Below, piece after piece: positions 13,380 through 27,400 of a DNA stretch of 64,000 nt. The notes below the pieces were generated by a model that saw only the letters and a list, made by a program, of their open reading frames with translations, searched no databases and was not told the origin of the DNA. Position 1 is the first letter of the stretch. Each line of letters starts with the position of its first letter. The stretch spans positions 626,618 to 690,617 of the forward strand of contig NC_052032.1 in the NCBI RefSeq assembly GCF_015832195.1, written 5' to 3'. This stretch comes from Motacilla alba alba. Taxonomy: Eukaryota; Chordata; Aves; Passeriformes; Motacillidae. The position numbers and the translations under genes are program-made.

Positions 13380-14050
13380 TTCCCAGGCTGGCTTCAAAGG
13401 CTCTCGCAAAGTGCCCCAAGTACGGGGTTTCCGTCTCATCATAAGGCTTTTTATTTTGTCCCTGCTAAATGGATTGCTCCATCCTGGGCTCCCTCTGCTT
13501 AAGTCAGCTTGCACATGATGAGCTTTGCAGCAATGAAATTCGTTACCTTAACCACAAAACACCAGAAACATTTGCTACAACTGTTAGAATGCTTTTGCAC
13601 CTAATTTAAAAAAAAAAAAGGTGGTTTCCTCTCTTCCTCCCCGCTCCTCCCCGCCTACTCCTAATCCCATGCTAACACCTTTGTAAAAGCTGGGGGGAGT
13701 AGTTTGGAAACTGAAAGGGGGGGAGTGGGGGCAAAAAAATACAAAAATATATCAGATCTCCAGACAATGAAATTCAGCAGCTATCTCTCATATCCTGCAG
13801 TGCTCAGGCTGAGGTCATAAGTTAAACAGGACATCAGAATGGCTGATGTAATTTGCTTATTTAGGATCAGAGCATTCAGTGACATGCAAGAGACAACCTA
13901 TTTGAATGTGCAGATAATCCCCTTGTCAATGTGGGGCTGTTCAGATGCACAAACTGCAGCTGGAGCCTGGGATTTTTTTTTTCCCCCGAACATTTATTTT
14001 TGCAGGGGATCTAATTGCAATCATTTTTCCTTGCAGGAAGGCCTTGAAAC
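13380..14050. promoter_or_regulatory. Candidate conserved non-coding element
   Basis: Repeat-free, AT-rich sequence with TAAT and Sox-like motifs (gatgtaatttgcttatttag, cttgtcaatgtgg), a polypurine/polypyrimidine stretch and G-runs at 13692-13731. No ORF with family features. The texture is that of vertebrate enhancers, but conservation cannot be tested here. In mammals NRARP lies downstream of EXD3, so long-range elements nearby would be plausible. Confidence 0.22.
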
Positions 14051-17000
14051 CTCACCTGGGATCAGCCTCCTGTTGCATAAGGTATCGTTCAAGCGGGGTC
14101 CCTGCCCCAGTGAGCTTAAAGGCCAAAGAGTCAAGTCAAACAGAGGGTGGGAAAGGAAGGAGAGGCCCGGGGGAGGTGGCACAGAGGCTCCATGGGACCC
14201 AGGTCCCCCAGCCTGCTCCCCCCCCACCCCGTACCCGAGTGAAGCCTCAGACCCCGAACTGAGCTGAACAGCAGCTACACTTTTCAGTAAAGCCCAGCAC
14301 AGCTTTTCTGCAGATGGACAGGTCCTCCTGGCTCCAAACCCAGCTGCAGAGCCTCACACCAGTGAGGGTTTTACAGTAGTTAGAAACCTTTAACCACAAG
14401 GTTCTTCCAGATTCCAGGAGGAATTTCTTAGTGAGCCCAAACAGCACTGAACACAGTTGTCCCTTCAAGCTATAGCGACAAACCCTTGTGATATAAATAT
14501 GTAAAGCTAACAACTTGCAGTGTTTATCTCCTCAGTTTATCACCATCCAAGCTGGGATTCCTCCCTGTCAGCAGCACTGCTCACCCCAAGCCTGCCAGCC
14601 GTGCCTCCACTGATCTGCTTCCACATGAGTGTTCTTTCACTGACACAAGTTGGTTGGGCCAGACACCTCAGCCATGGGAAGTGAAACATCCTGACTCTTG
14701 GGCTCACCAAGCAGTCAGTGACAAGGCCCTGGCACCGTGGCAAGTTCAGAGGCGTGGCCCACACCTGCTTTGGGTGGACTTTCAATCACATGGCATGGAA
14801 AAGCAAGATGGCAAAAGTCACAACAGTCATCCAGGTAATGGATCCTGCCAAAACATGGCTGTTCTCAAGAGACAATTCATTCTCCTTTAAGAGGCTGGAA
14901 TGACATGGAGACATGGAGCTCATGTTCTCCTGCTATCCCACCAGGCCATACCCAAGTGTCACAGCAGGATGTCTCAAACAGGGACACCACCAGGAAGGGT
15001 GGGAGACAACCACTGCTGGACCTGGGAGAGGAGCTGAATTTCAGCCCACTATGAAATGACCCTGCTGTCAGCTGTCTGTGCCCTTGGACTGGAGCCCATG
15101 CCTTCTTCAGCAGGTTTGAGTGTTTTTTCCTTCTTGAACTGCTAGTTCTGTTAGAATCTCCTCCAAGATGTGGAGAGCAGAGCATCACTGATCTCCTGGA
15201 TGAGTCAGGCTGTGAGCTGACACTTAAGGCTGCCCACAACAGCCTCCAACAACTCCACAGAGATCTTCCTGATTACTGTAAGGGTTCAGCATGTTGAATT
15301 GATCATGTCTGAACACCCCAAACATTATTTCACACTGTCCCTTCCTGAAGGAAGTATTTCAGCTGTCTGAAAAGAAGAAAAATACAAGATACTCAAATGT
15401 GTGCAGAGGTGACAGGCACATGACATTTGCATTTCAAATACAAGGAATGGGTTTGTAACATTTTAAGGCTATGAAATGTAGAACTTCTATAGGGGTTTTT
15501 TGCATGTCACCAAAAGATAGAATTAATCTTATTTTCACTCAGCCCCACTAAAATGTTCCTCACCAAAGGCACCACCAGGCCCAGCCACAGCTACTCTGCA
15601 GGGGTGGCTTCATCAGGATCATCACCAAGTCCTTACAATGCAGCACTTGAGGAACACATGGAAGGAAAAGGTCATTCCTGCACCACCACTGACACCTTTG
15701 GCAGCAGTCCCCACTCCTGAAGCCTTTAACTGGAGCAACCAAGCTGGAGCCCAGCACAAGTGGGAGCAGAAATGCTGAGCAGCCCCTGGATGACACTCCC
15801 TGTGCACTTGCTGTTCTAGGTCAGACAGAGGTAGCCAGTATTGGCCATTGTTTTAACAGAAGATGTATTTTGGCAGGGTTACAAAGCAAGCCCATTCTTT
15901 ACATCTGCAAAAGAGAGCCCGTCCATCCCTGCTGAGGGAGCTGACAGAGAAAACGTATTTTCCAGCAGTCTTGGGCACAACATTGAATTGGGACCTATTT
16001 TTACCATGTGCTCTGCACTACACACATTAATTGTTATGACAACCTTTGCTGCCATATTCACTCCAGTCATGTACAGAACAGAACCCAGGAGACAAAACAA
16101 GCCCCTGCTCCATGAGACAGAGGGAGCAGGCAGGATGCCACATTGCTTCCTGTGACACGCAGCCAGGGCTGATGACACAGATAACCCATCCCATGCTGGT
16201 AGGCCAGGCCCAGCTCCGTGCAGGAGAGGGAGGAGAGGAGCCCAGCTCATGGGTCAGTACTGCCCATCCTCCTCCTCTTGCCTAGCACAGACACAGCAGC
16301 ACTCGGCTCTTTCTGGAGCCCTGCTTGTGTGCCCACCATGCTCCCCCCACTGTAGGGACAGCCAAAACTCTCTGTCACCACTCTGTCACCCCTCACCAAA
16401 GCGCTCTGCAAGGAGGAGCAGAGCTCAGAGCAGTCTGGGAGCCACAAGGTCTGTGACCCAGCTCCCGAGCAGCACAGACATGCTGGAGAGCACAGCCCAG
16501 CAGTTTCAGGATCCGACCTCCATCCTAATTAAGCCCAATTAGGTTTACAAAGAATGAGGATGTTTTAGGAAGGACGTATAAAAGAACTGCTGAGGTCCCT
16601 GTAGGCCATGTAGGCCCAGAGCACCCTCCTGAAGGCAGAAATTGCCTCTGTTGATGTGGGCTGTCAGTTTTCCGGAGTGCTGGAGGATGATCCTGTGCAG
16701 CCCACAGCTCCCCTTGCACACAACCCCGGGAAGTGCAGCTGGGAGAGCTGGGATTCTCCTCCAGAGGATCAGCAGCACATGAGCCAAACCTGTGCTGTCT
16801 GTAGAGACAGCTGAGCTCCAAAAAGCCAAGGCCTTAAGTGAAGGTAAATATGATTTAGAACAGGGAGAGGTTGGACAAATCAGTATCTTCCCATGCTGAG
16901 GGGTATAAAACAAGCAGCTGTTCCACCACCACAATTTACAGGGAAGGCATTTCTCCTGGAAGTAAGAGAACACTTAGTATATATTCCTAGCCAGATTGAT

Positions 17001-18363
17001 TACCCCTATTTATATTGTAAACTAAGACAGCATGTACTAAACCCATAGAGTTAACCAGTTCCAGACCCCAGATCCTGGGTGAGGGGTCAGTTTTCCATTG
17101 TCTGCTGCACAGTCTTGTACATTTATTAGAGAGCACAGAGTTTCCTCCAGCATGGTTTTGTGTGTGTGTGTGCTTATTTTTGTGGTATTTCAACAACCAT
17201 CAGGAGGAACACTGCTATTTTATGGGATGTCAGAGAACTGGAGAATCCATGAGGTTTTTTAAAGGTTTGTTTAAAACAGCCAAGAAGCCAGCGTGCCACT
17301 ATAAATATATGTATGTATAACAACTGCAGTCTGTTCTGGGACAATAAAACCACAGGACTGGCAGTATCCTATAGCTGAATATATCCATTTATCCTGCAGT
17401 AAGATGAACCCCTGTTCTGTGGATCTGACCTGCAGGGAGTTTCATCAGTCTCCTCTCACAGCCAACCTGCTCAGCTGGACAACTCTCATTTGCTTTCTAA
17501 GTTACAGATCCAGTTTCAATATCTGACAGCAGATCTAAACAGAGGTTCAGGACATACTCTCTGGTGTGTCTGCTCCTACACTACTTGTGCAATTCCACTG
17601 GGCCAGGAGACCCCAGATCTCCACCATGAGGCACCGAGCCAGACTCATTGGTTTGTTTATCCCTAAGAAAAAGCTAATTTTCTAACCAAATTGCTTCTTT
17701 TTCTCTCTTTAAACAAGGTGAGAGATGTTGAAGTTACCTGTTGGTTTATAATGCAGTTTGGGAAGGGATAGGTTTCGGCGTGTTGCTGTAACAAATACAA
17801 TAGTGAAATTGGAAGAGATGGTGATTTGAGCTAACACAATTAAAATTTATTCTTAACAGCAATCCACAGATATCCTGTGCCAAACACAATCTAGAGCCAT
17901 CAACTAGCATGGACATGAATTAACCTAATAACTTCTGAAAAAAAAGAAATCTTATGAAAAAATCTTCCTATTAAAGTAATTAAGTGTTAACAGAATCACA
18001 GAGCCATAATTAAACATGGTTTATAATTAAAACAGCATGTGTCCTAGACAGAGAACACAGCAACAAAGAGAGTCCAACCATGGCAGTTGATGCCAAAACA
18101 CAGACCAAGCACCAAAAATCAGAAAAACAGGCGAGTTTCTAGCAAAGCTGTAGATGCAGAGCCTCTGATCCTCTGACTGAGCCCTCAGCACTGTGACGAA
18201 TGTGACTGCACTCAGAACTCCTCACGGCTTTGCCAGGTGCTGCCAAAGTTCAAGCAGAACTCTTGGGAACCAAGAAGACACCGAGTGCAAGGCCCAGGAC
18301 ACCGAGGCAGCGCAAGGAGTGGTGAGCGAGTGGGAGCCGGGGCTGGAGCCAGCCTCGTCCTAC

Positions 18364-18495
18364 CTGGCAGCGGCTGAAGATGTCACCCAGGGACACCTGC
18401 ACATTGAAGTGTTTCAGCACCTGCAGCGCCTGTTCCTTCGCCTTCTCGGAGCAGTTCACAGAGAAACATCTTCCTTCTCCCACCTGGGAGCGCAG
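18364..18495 (-). CDS. EXD3: EXD3 exon 14 of 14 in window: end of Mut7-C
   Basis: 132-nt exon (44 codons) encoding [20 protein letters not shown] and on through [27 protein letters not shown] and DIFSRC are near-invariant in EXD3 and end the main Mut7-C fold; the SRC cysteine normally pairs with a CNC-type motif in the next exon to begin a zinc ribbon. Acceptor gtttgcag, donor GTAGGA. The frame is open past the donor but loses homology there, so this is an internal exon with more coding sequence further along the minus strand, outside what I can identify. Confidence 0.94.
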
Positions 18496-21400
18496 CTGCA
18501 AACCAGAGACACCAGTGAGACCCAGCATCAGGGCATGTGGGGCTGTTTTGATACTCTTGGCTTGGTTTGAATTCTGAATAATGCTTGGAGTTAGTGTGTG
18601 GTTACAGTCTGAATTCTGGTTTGAGCACCACAATTGGCAACCTAACAGCCACTGCTGCAAGAACTCTGACTCCTGAAGGACTGCGTGATTTTATGTGTAT
18701 GAAACATGATTTAGGCTGGAGAAAGGGAGGCTCAGGGGGGACCTTCCCACTCTCTACAACTCCCTGACAGGAGGGTGCAGCTGGGGGATTAGCCTCTTCT
18801 CCCAGCTAACAAGTGACAGAACAAGAGGAAATGGCCTCAAGATGCTCCAAGGGCAGTTTAGATTAGATTTCAGGGAACATTTCTTCACAGAAAGGTGGTC
18901 AGGCATTGGAATGAGTTGTCTGGGGACGTGTTGGAGTCATCTTTGGAAGTGTTCAAGAGTCATCTGGATGTGGCACTTGGAGACATGGTTTAGTGGGGAC
19001 CATGGTGGTGATGCTGGGTTAACAGCTGGACTTGATCATCCTAAAGGTTTTTTCCAACCTTAACAATTCCATTATTCTATTCTATAAAATATACCCAAGT
19101 CCCGTCAACTCACAATTTGGTGAGGTGGTGCTGACAGGAGCAGTAAAAGGGAACTGACTTTTATCCCAGCTTTCTGATGAAACTTGGCCAGATTCCACAG
19201 AGTGTGCCAAAGTACAATGATGGAAACAATGTCCAGTCACCACTTCAACTCCTCTGACTCACACAAACATTTCACCTGGAGTTCCCTGGTGGCCCAGAAA
19301 TTTGAAGGGGTTGATGTGGGCAGTCTCTCAATGTTTGTTCCACATTCTGCAGAGAAATGCATCTGGGAATGAGCACTGGGAAGTCCCAGACATATCTTCG
19401 TGACCATGCTAAGGACTCACAGGAGTGTAATCAGCTACACACCAGTAAAGGAGCCTGGCAGAGCCATCCCATCCTTGTGGAGGGCATCCAAAGGCAAGGG
19501 AACCAAGGGAACCAGATATTTCCCAGCAGTATTGTACCCTGGAAGCAGTTATTTTCCTTTTGCAATTCCTACACAGTACTTTGAAATTAGAGCTCTGCCA
19601 AACAAGAGGATGCTGGATGCTGAATTCCCTATTCCACCAACTGTAGGCTCAAGGAACCTGCAGGGTGGCTGCACCTGCCTCACAGTGTCTCATTATGGGA
19701 GGAGTTTTATTCCACACTCTGATTTTCCATAGGAAATCAGAAACCCCTATTCTGCAGATATTCTGACTGGCTGCCTAAGTAGCTGGGAGATTTTATACTG
19801 ACAGTTTGTGGCAAGGAAGTCCTGCACCCTGGCTCATGTGAACAGAACTCTGGCTCATCCAGAACAGTTTCACTCTTCCAAATGGATTTTTAGGCAGCAA
19901 AAAATTGCAAAGGACCTGCAACAGGACATCACAGCGCTGCAAGCACTGACTTGGCAGGTTCAGCACTGCATTTTGAAGTGTGTCTGTGAACAGCTCTGAA
20001 CAGCTGGTGCTGAGGGCAAGGTTGGCCTTTGCTTTGGCTTTTCTGTTTATCTATAGCAACACAAAACCTCTCCAGCTTCCACTAGACCTATGCTTGGGGC
20101 CTTCCAATCTCACCCTTCCAAGCCTGAAGAAATGTGCCTGAGAGCTGAAACTCTCTCAGTGTGGAGCCAGCCAGCAAGCAAGAATCTCTGGGATAAAAAG
20201 CACAGAAATTGAGTTGCCTTTCACCTGCCAGTGAGGCCAGACAGAAACACACTGTTCTTGATTGCTTGGCTTGACTTCCACCCCCACCCCCAATGGAGAG
20301 CAATCACTCTCCCCACCGATACAGGACTGAATATAAGTACAAAAAACCATTTCACCCCGAGCCTTGGTGGTTGAGGACAGCAAACCTCTGAAGACCCTAA
20401 ATGTAGCTTTTAGTGGAGAAAACATGAAAAATCCAAGCCAGTTGTTGCATTCACATCTGACTTTTTCTCTTGTCTCCCCTGCACACCCCAGACCAGGCAA
20501 TGATCAGTGCCAGAAACACGCAGCTTGGAACACTCACAGTCTGATATGGGAGTCCAGAGGTCAAAATTACTCTTCCTTCCTGTCGGGCAATCTGGAAAAA
20601 GCAGTAAAAATCCAAATGAACAGGGGCTGAAGTTACACTGAGTTCAGGCTTTACTTGCAGTCACAGAACAGAGGAGATGAACTGGAGATATTGAGTGTTT
20701 CTCTCAGTGTCAGTCCACACCTGGCCAAGAGTTCCTGACAGCAACAGCAACTCAAGGTATGGTTCACCCCTTGTCCCCTCCCTGCCAATCCCTGCCTCAT
20801 CTCCCATGTGCTGGAACAAGCTGCTGGTGCATCTGTACCACAGATGGCCCAGGGAACCATTCTACCTTGAAACACTCCTATACAAAAACAATCTTTTAAT
20901 TTTTTCCCTTAACCCAGACTATTTCTATTTCCCCAGTCTGGGTTACAAAGAAGGAAATAGTTCTACTGCACAGGGGAAAAAGGAAAAAAAACTAACCAGG
21001 TAATTCTAGAAAAAAAATGTACCATGAAATGTGTCTGCAAACTTCATACTTTTAACAAAACTGCTCCTTAGAGAAGGAGGGTGTTATTGTCCTGGCAACC
21101 CAACACACAGGAATTCTGCACCTTTCCAGGCTGCAGGGAACATCTCCCGAAGAGATTATCACCTCCCAACTTGGAATCCTGAGCTTTTGTCAGAGGTCTG
21201 GTCCTTCAAGTGGAAGGTCTGTGCTGAGTTACCAGGGAGCTCATCACTGCCCTACTGACCTTCCCACGGGCTCGGGGACACTGCAGAGGGGTCGCTGCCA
21301 AAGGGAGGCACTAACCCTGGAGCTGCAAGGGTGGAAGTGTGACTGACCTTCCTTCACATGATTGAATGACGCCCCTTCCTCCCACCCCTCACCCTCCTGG

Positions 21401-24400
21401 AGGAGGGACACAGAGCCTCATGGCTGTAGCAATAGGAGGGTTCACAAGGATTCCCATGTGAACCAGGACTCAGCTCTGATCCTGCTGACAAGACATCAGT
21501 GCTTTGAAGTAGGCACAAGGTTATTTCTCTCCTCTGGCTTGGATTCTGTTAGCAGCCCTCATGTTTTTCACTGACTCCACATGTGTGTCATGGAGGTCTC
21601 TCATCTGGTTCAGAGTGCAGCAGCTCTGTCTGGATCCCTCTCTACCCGTGGCAGGAAGACACATTTGGGATCAGAGTCCTGCTGCACTTCCCAGAGAGAC
21701 ACCAGTGAGCACAGCCAGGGAACACCACAAAAAGCAACCACAACTTTTAAGCTCTCTCTTGGGTAGTCATTCTCTTAAGACTCACTGGACCTATGGCAAC
21801 AGGAAACAATGGGGAGAAGGCTCTGAAGGCCCCGTGCAGGCAGTTAAACAACCTGTTTTTGCCCTTTTTTCCTTTTCCTGAGCTTTCAGGTATCTGCTTC
21901 CCTCCTTTAGTTGTAAAGTCACTCTTTGGCTGAAAGTTCTGCACTGAGAAAGTGATTGGCAACAACTCCTAAAACATCTTTCTACAGACAAAATTACTGG
22001 ATTTCTTTCAAAATCAACTCTCTCTCTCTCAATAAAGGGAAAAACCTCTAAGAACAGGAGTCTTGAAGGGGCAGCGCAGACACCCCATGCAGTCCTGCTG
22101 CTGAGCAGCCACCACAGCACCCTTGTGGCATGGTAGTGAGGGAGGTCTGGTAAGGCAACAGCAAAAGGTCACCACAGGGATTTGCCAACAAGGGAAAAGG
22201 GATGTGAAATTCCTCCAGACCCATGTTTGCTTCAGGATTTCACAGCTGGAACACTCCATTCTGACTTTCTGCATCCAGGGTTAATTAGTTCAAGCTTGAT
22301 AAATCCCCTTATCTAAATGGCTCTGCAGAGACAGGCAAAGAACATCAAATAAAAAGGAGAAAGGCAATAACTCTTCCAACATGTTATTTTGCCTCTGGAA
22401 CAATGACTGGGAGAAGCACGCAGAGCCAGAAAAGCCATGTGATAGCACACATCTGACTGAGACCACAGAGGGTATGTGCTGGAGAAAAGGACACAATTCC
22501 TTCTTTTTCTCCAAAAGCAACAAGGGAAGGCAGCACTGGGACCATGGGGGGATGTGTGGTCAGGAGTGCAAATGAGAGGAAAAGAACACCCAGGGCAGCA
22601 TTTTGGCATGGGTGTCAGGGACCTGTGCTCTAGCCCAAGTGCTGCAGAGAGGGCATTGGCCTCAGTTTCACAATCTATTACAAAGATAATATCAACTTCC
22701 TCTGGAAAAGGTTCAGACCTTCTGGATAGAAAGCACTCCCTAATCTGTTGGTATTACTGATAATCCCTTAACGTGTCTGTCTGTTCAGCCAACTTCCATC
22801 CTGCAGAAATGAATGAACCCACAGGAATTATTGTCAGAGAGACCTGGAAGGGCAGCGACTGAGGAGAGAGGGCAGAGAGAGCCCCTTTGTTTCCAAGCCA
22901 GCACCAGCAGCAGGATGATTCGAGACAATCTAAAGTGTCCTGAACCAAGGCCAAAGGAGGTTCCAAAAAACAGCAGCACAAGGCTGTGGATTTGTAACTT
23001 AAACTTTGCCAAGTCTGTGCAAGACACATGTTGGGCAATGCCACATGTCCTTGGACAGCCAAACTGCAGTACAGGAAAAGCTGTGTTCCCCTTGCAGTGA
23101 TCCTGAGCCTGGGCCAGCAAGGCCCCGCTTCAGACCAAAAGGGAGTGGACAGAAAGTGTCTGCCCCAGGATATGTGCTGGGAAAGCACCCAGACAAGGAT
23201 CTGCTGGAGAAGGGGATCACAAAACCCAGTCCAAACCCAGAGGCCCTCCCTGTAATCCCAGGCACTTTTAAAAGAGACAGTAAACCAAGAGCTTAATAGC
23301 TCTGAGCACACTCAGTCCAGCTCTCCCAGTATTGCAACCCTGATCTTTTCTTCAGCATTCCTGAAAAGTATAAATTGCACAGAGTTATCACACAGTTTTG
23401 TAACGTGGCCTTAAATGTCACACCAAAACCATCCACCCAGTTTTGTTTCTCTGTGCAGATCCATTTGTATCAAGGTCTCCAATGAAAGACCTTCTCCTCC
23501 TGCTGACCAAACATCAAAAGCCAAGTCTTGATCTTAAAAGCAATACAACTCTTCATCTGCCCTCTCTGAATTTAGCTTCCCACCAGACTAAAAAGACCAG
23601 CAAACCTGGAGAATGTCATCTACATCAAAAATATGGAAAAAGCCAGTCAAAGCTGAGATAAGATCCAAGATTAGATTCCCCCATTAGGTGAAGATCTGCT
23701 CACTGCAGGATTAAAATCCCTTTTGTGTCACCTGGCTCCAAATTAGTCTAGGGCAATTTAGATCTGGGTGCACAATGCTCTGTCTGGCTCCTGAGATCCA
23801 TCTAGCCTGGCCCTTCTCTGCAACTTGTTGGTTCACCTGGAGCTTTGGAGGGTAGGTGTAACCTTGCAAGGGAATCTTCCACAGCATGGGAGCCTCAGGA
23901 AGCCAGTTTTTCCTGCCTTCTGGTTATTAGCATACTTCAAAAGATACCAGGTTTGCCTTAGCATCAGATTATCCGCAGAGATGAGGATGATTTTGAAGAC
24001 CAAGAGCAAAGTCCATTCAAAAAATAAAGTAAACCAACCCAGAACACAACTGAAGCAGCTTTGAGATTCCACTGAGTCTCTTATTAGAAACCTAAGAGAC
24101 TATGAACATTTTCTTAAACCTTTTGCTCTGCCCCTGAGGTTAAACATTTCAGGAGCTACTGTAGTCACTCAGGGTGCTGGGTGATCTGTAAGGTTGGTGT
24201 GAGAAGGATCCCACTGCTTTGCCTGATTTTCCAAAATTGCAGAGAAAATAGGAGCATCTACTTTTCCATCTCCTTCCATCTATCTGGAAAACACAAAAGA
24301 TAGTTTTAAGATTCTCTGCAAAGAGAAGTTTGCAGAAGACAAGATGGAATCATAGAATAGTTTGGTTTAGAAGGGATCTTTAAAAGGTCATCTTGTCCCA

Positions 24401-27400
24401 ACTCCCCTGCAATGAGCAGGGACATCTTCAACTAGGTCAGGCTGCACAGAGCCTCCATCCAACCTGACCAGGAATTTTCCAGGGATGGGGCATGAAAGAC
24501 CTGAGTAGGAACAGAACAGGCACAAAGCACAATTTTAAGTAAATAAACTTGTATTATTTGCAAATAACATGTTGCTTTTAGGAGTAAGTGCAAAGGCAGA
24601 GGGATCACCCAAAACTGGCACCTGCACACTCAGAACCTGCTGCATCCCAGAGATGGAATCTCCACATTCTTTACCCCATGTATTGCCGGGAGCTGGAGTC
24701 AGAGTCCCTGGGGAGGAATGGTTGGATGCACACAGCCCTTTTTCAGAGAGGCGACACAGCAGAGAGCCAGGCTTGGGCCAGTCTGGGCCACTGCCTGAAG
24801 CCCTGCAAAGGCCCTGCCCAAGGTGCAGTGAGCAGTGCTGCCAGGCAATGACTGTTGGGGACAGCACATGGTGGGTCCCATCAGCTCTCAGTGCACAGGC
24901 TGCAAAAATTCTCAGATAAAGGAGCTTGTCCAGCACATCTGGAGCTAATTCCAGCCCCAGCCGCAGACCTGATGTGCCTCACGTTGTGTGCAGGTGCTAC
25001 AGCAGGTAGGACAGCAAAGTAATATGGGAAAAACAGCACGGCCACCCCACCGAATGAGAGGGCTTAGTAAAACCACCCCCACTGCCCTTCAGAGAGGCTG
25101 CTGCTCATGGACAGGAGCCAAAATGCTTCTGTAAGGACAGCTTGTGAGTTCTTTGCCTTTCACATGAGGACAGATTAAGCCAGAGACATTTTCAGTATGA
25201 ATTTCTACTATTTTTCCATTTTTAAAGATTTTCTGTATCTGCACTTATGACAGGCAACTTTAATCAGTCACTTCTCCAGTCAAGTCCTAACTAAATGGCA
25301 TCATTAAATCAGAGACTGCAAGCTGGTAGCATCTCACAGTGGATAAACAGAACCAGAGAATCACAGAACCATTAAGGCTGGGAAAGACCTCCCAGGTCAT
25401 CAAGTCCAACCACAAACCCAGCACTGCCAACTCCGCCACTAAATCTGGTCAGTCAGAGGTCATCCAGTGGATCGTGGTGCCAGAGGCCCTGCTCTCACAC
25501 CTCTGCAGATCTGGCATGACAAACTCACCATGACAAGTCCAAGATAAAATATTTAGTCAACAACAGCAACACAACACGAAGCATAACACAGGACAAGGGT
25601 TTCACATCCATGGGAATGGGGGTTGCCAAACCAATTCCTGCCACATCTACCAGCCTAAACAAAAAAAAAAAAATAAAAAATCCATAACTGCCCAAGCACA
25701 GCCAAGGAAGTTCTCAGGCTTTTAAGCTTGATCCCAAAAAATAGAGGGTGAAGGACCAGACCCATCTGCCCACCAATACTTGAAGCCACTCTAACAAAGA
25801 AAAGGAATGAGAACAATAAGAAGCAAATGCCAGGTGTTGCAGGAGTTCTTGGCACAAGGAGAAGTGTAGTATGACTGATAAATCATTTGAGTGAAAAGAC
25901 TTTAATAAAGAGCAAACACTAATGCTGTAGACTCTTAGGTGTTCCTAGTGACACCAGTTTGAGACTGCTGGGACAACACCCAAACCATCTATCTTGTACT
26001 CAGTGACCAGGATCCAAACCCTCTGCTGGCCTTCGCAAAAACATTCCCAAGTTTTTGGACGTAGGGTGGTCAACATTCAACTTTGATTCAATCAGGACCA
26101 GCCAGATATCAAACAGGGTAGGAGGAGTCTATTTTTATCTTTGATTATCCAAGCCCAGATCAAAGGCTCTGCAATACAGTAACACTCCAAGGGCTTTTGA
26201 TAGTGAAAGGATGTTTGTCCGGTCACCATAGAGAAAGCAATGTCAAACATCCTGTCCGTGGCACGATAAGGGATAGGGATGAGAAGTGGAGACGGAGCTC
26301 TGGGGGGAGGCACTGAGAACCAGTTTGTTTAAATAACTTGTGCAAGTTTGGCAGGGAGGAGATATTAATTATTTCTGCAGAAGTTAGAGCCTGCCCCGGA
26401 TTCAGGCCAAGCAGACATCTGAAGAGGAAATATTCTGCACACCAGGCTGGGTGATCCATGCACATTTGATAGCACACTCTGTGTGGCCTGGATATCTCTG
26501 TTGACTCCCTCAAAGGCAGGGAGACCCTCTGGGAGACCTGGACAATTCAGAAAGCTGGGCAATCACTGACCAGATGAAGTTCAGCAAGGCAAAGTGACAG
26601 ATTCTGCACTTGGGATGGAGCAGCTCTGGATATACAAACGGACTGGGGAATGAGATGCTGGAGAGCTGCGTCACAGGAGGGGACCTGGGGGTCCTGGTTG
26701 ACAGAAAGTTGAATGTGAGTCAGCAATGCCCTAGAGGCAGGACATTTGTGTCCTGGGGGCATCAGGCCCAGCATCACGGAGATTGCCCCACTCTGCTCTG
26801 GGCTGGGGTGGCCTCACCTCAAGCCCTGATGGCAGTTTTGGGTACCACAAAATAAGAAAGACATTAGGCCATTAGAGAGTGTCCAAAGGAGGGCAACAAA
26901 GATGGTGAAGGGCCTTGAGGGGAAGCTGTATGAGAAGTGGCTGAGACTTGGTCTGTTCAGCCTGGAGGAGACTGAGAGGAGACCTCATTGCAGCTACAAC
27001 TTCCTGGTGAGGGGAAAAGGAGAGGCAGACACTGATTTCTGCTCACTGCAACCAGGGACAGGACCTGAGAGAATGGCATTAAGTTGTGTCAGGGCAGGCT
27101 CAAGCTGGAGCTCAGGGCAAGGTTCTTCCCCCAGAGGGTGCTGGGCACTGCCCAGGCTCCCCAGGGAATGGGCACAGCCCCGAGGCTGCCAGAGCTCCAG
27201 GAGCCTTTGGAAAGCACTGCCGGGGATGCCCAGGGTGGGGTTGTTGGGCAGCCTGTGCAGGCCCAGGAGCTGTTCTCAATGATCCTGGTGGGTCCTTTCC
27301 AGCTCAGGGGATTCTGTGATTCTGTGATCTGTACTCCTGGGATAGGAGAAATGTGTCTGAAATGAAGCAGCATTTGTCTCTCATCCAGTAGGCAGAGGGG

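Larger units (their letters stand above)
1..18363. other. Intron or 3' flank beyond EXD3 exon 14
   Basis: No coding exon was recognised here. The minus strand should carry the EXD3 zinc-ribbon exons next (a CNC-D-YLK block and a FYCC-GKVFW block in the family), but neither is visible. Contents: CR1 copies at 1-592, 1088-1568, 3769-4055, 7250-7426, 9836-10243 and 11738-12062; a degenerate minisatellite at 4374-4442; homopolymer T at 2888-2915; GC-rich patches at about 3.18-3.30 and 5.40-5.66 kb; and AT-rich repeat-free islands near 2.93-3.17, 6.53-6.72 and 13.38-14.05 kb. The rest is unremarkable single-copy sequence. Confidence 0.6.

Noticed and set aside
13839..14267. 142-codon plus-strand ORF
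   Set aside because: No family features. It ends in Pro-rich low-complexity sequence typical of chance frames in GC-rich DNA.
1..18363. NRARP, expected from mammalian gene order downstream of EXD3
   Set aside because: No frame encodes ankyrin repeats; it is probably outside the window.
22754..23311. 185-codon ORF on the minus strand
   Set aside because: No recognisable domain or family. It has Trp/Cys/Leu-rich composition as expected for an anti-coding chance frame, and lies inside an EXD3 intron with a second chance frame on the opposite strand.
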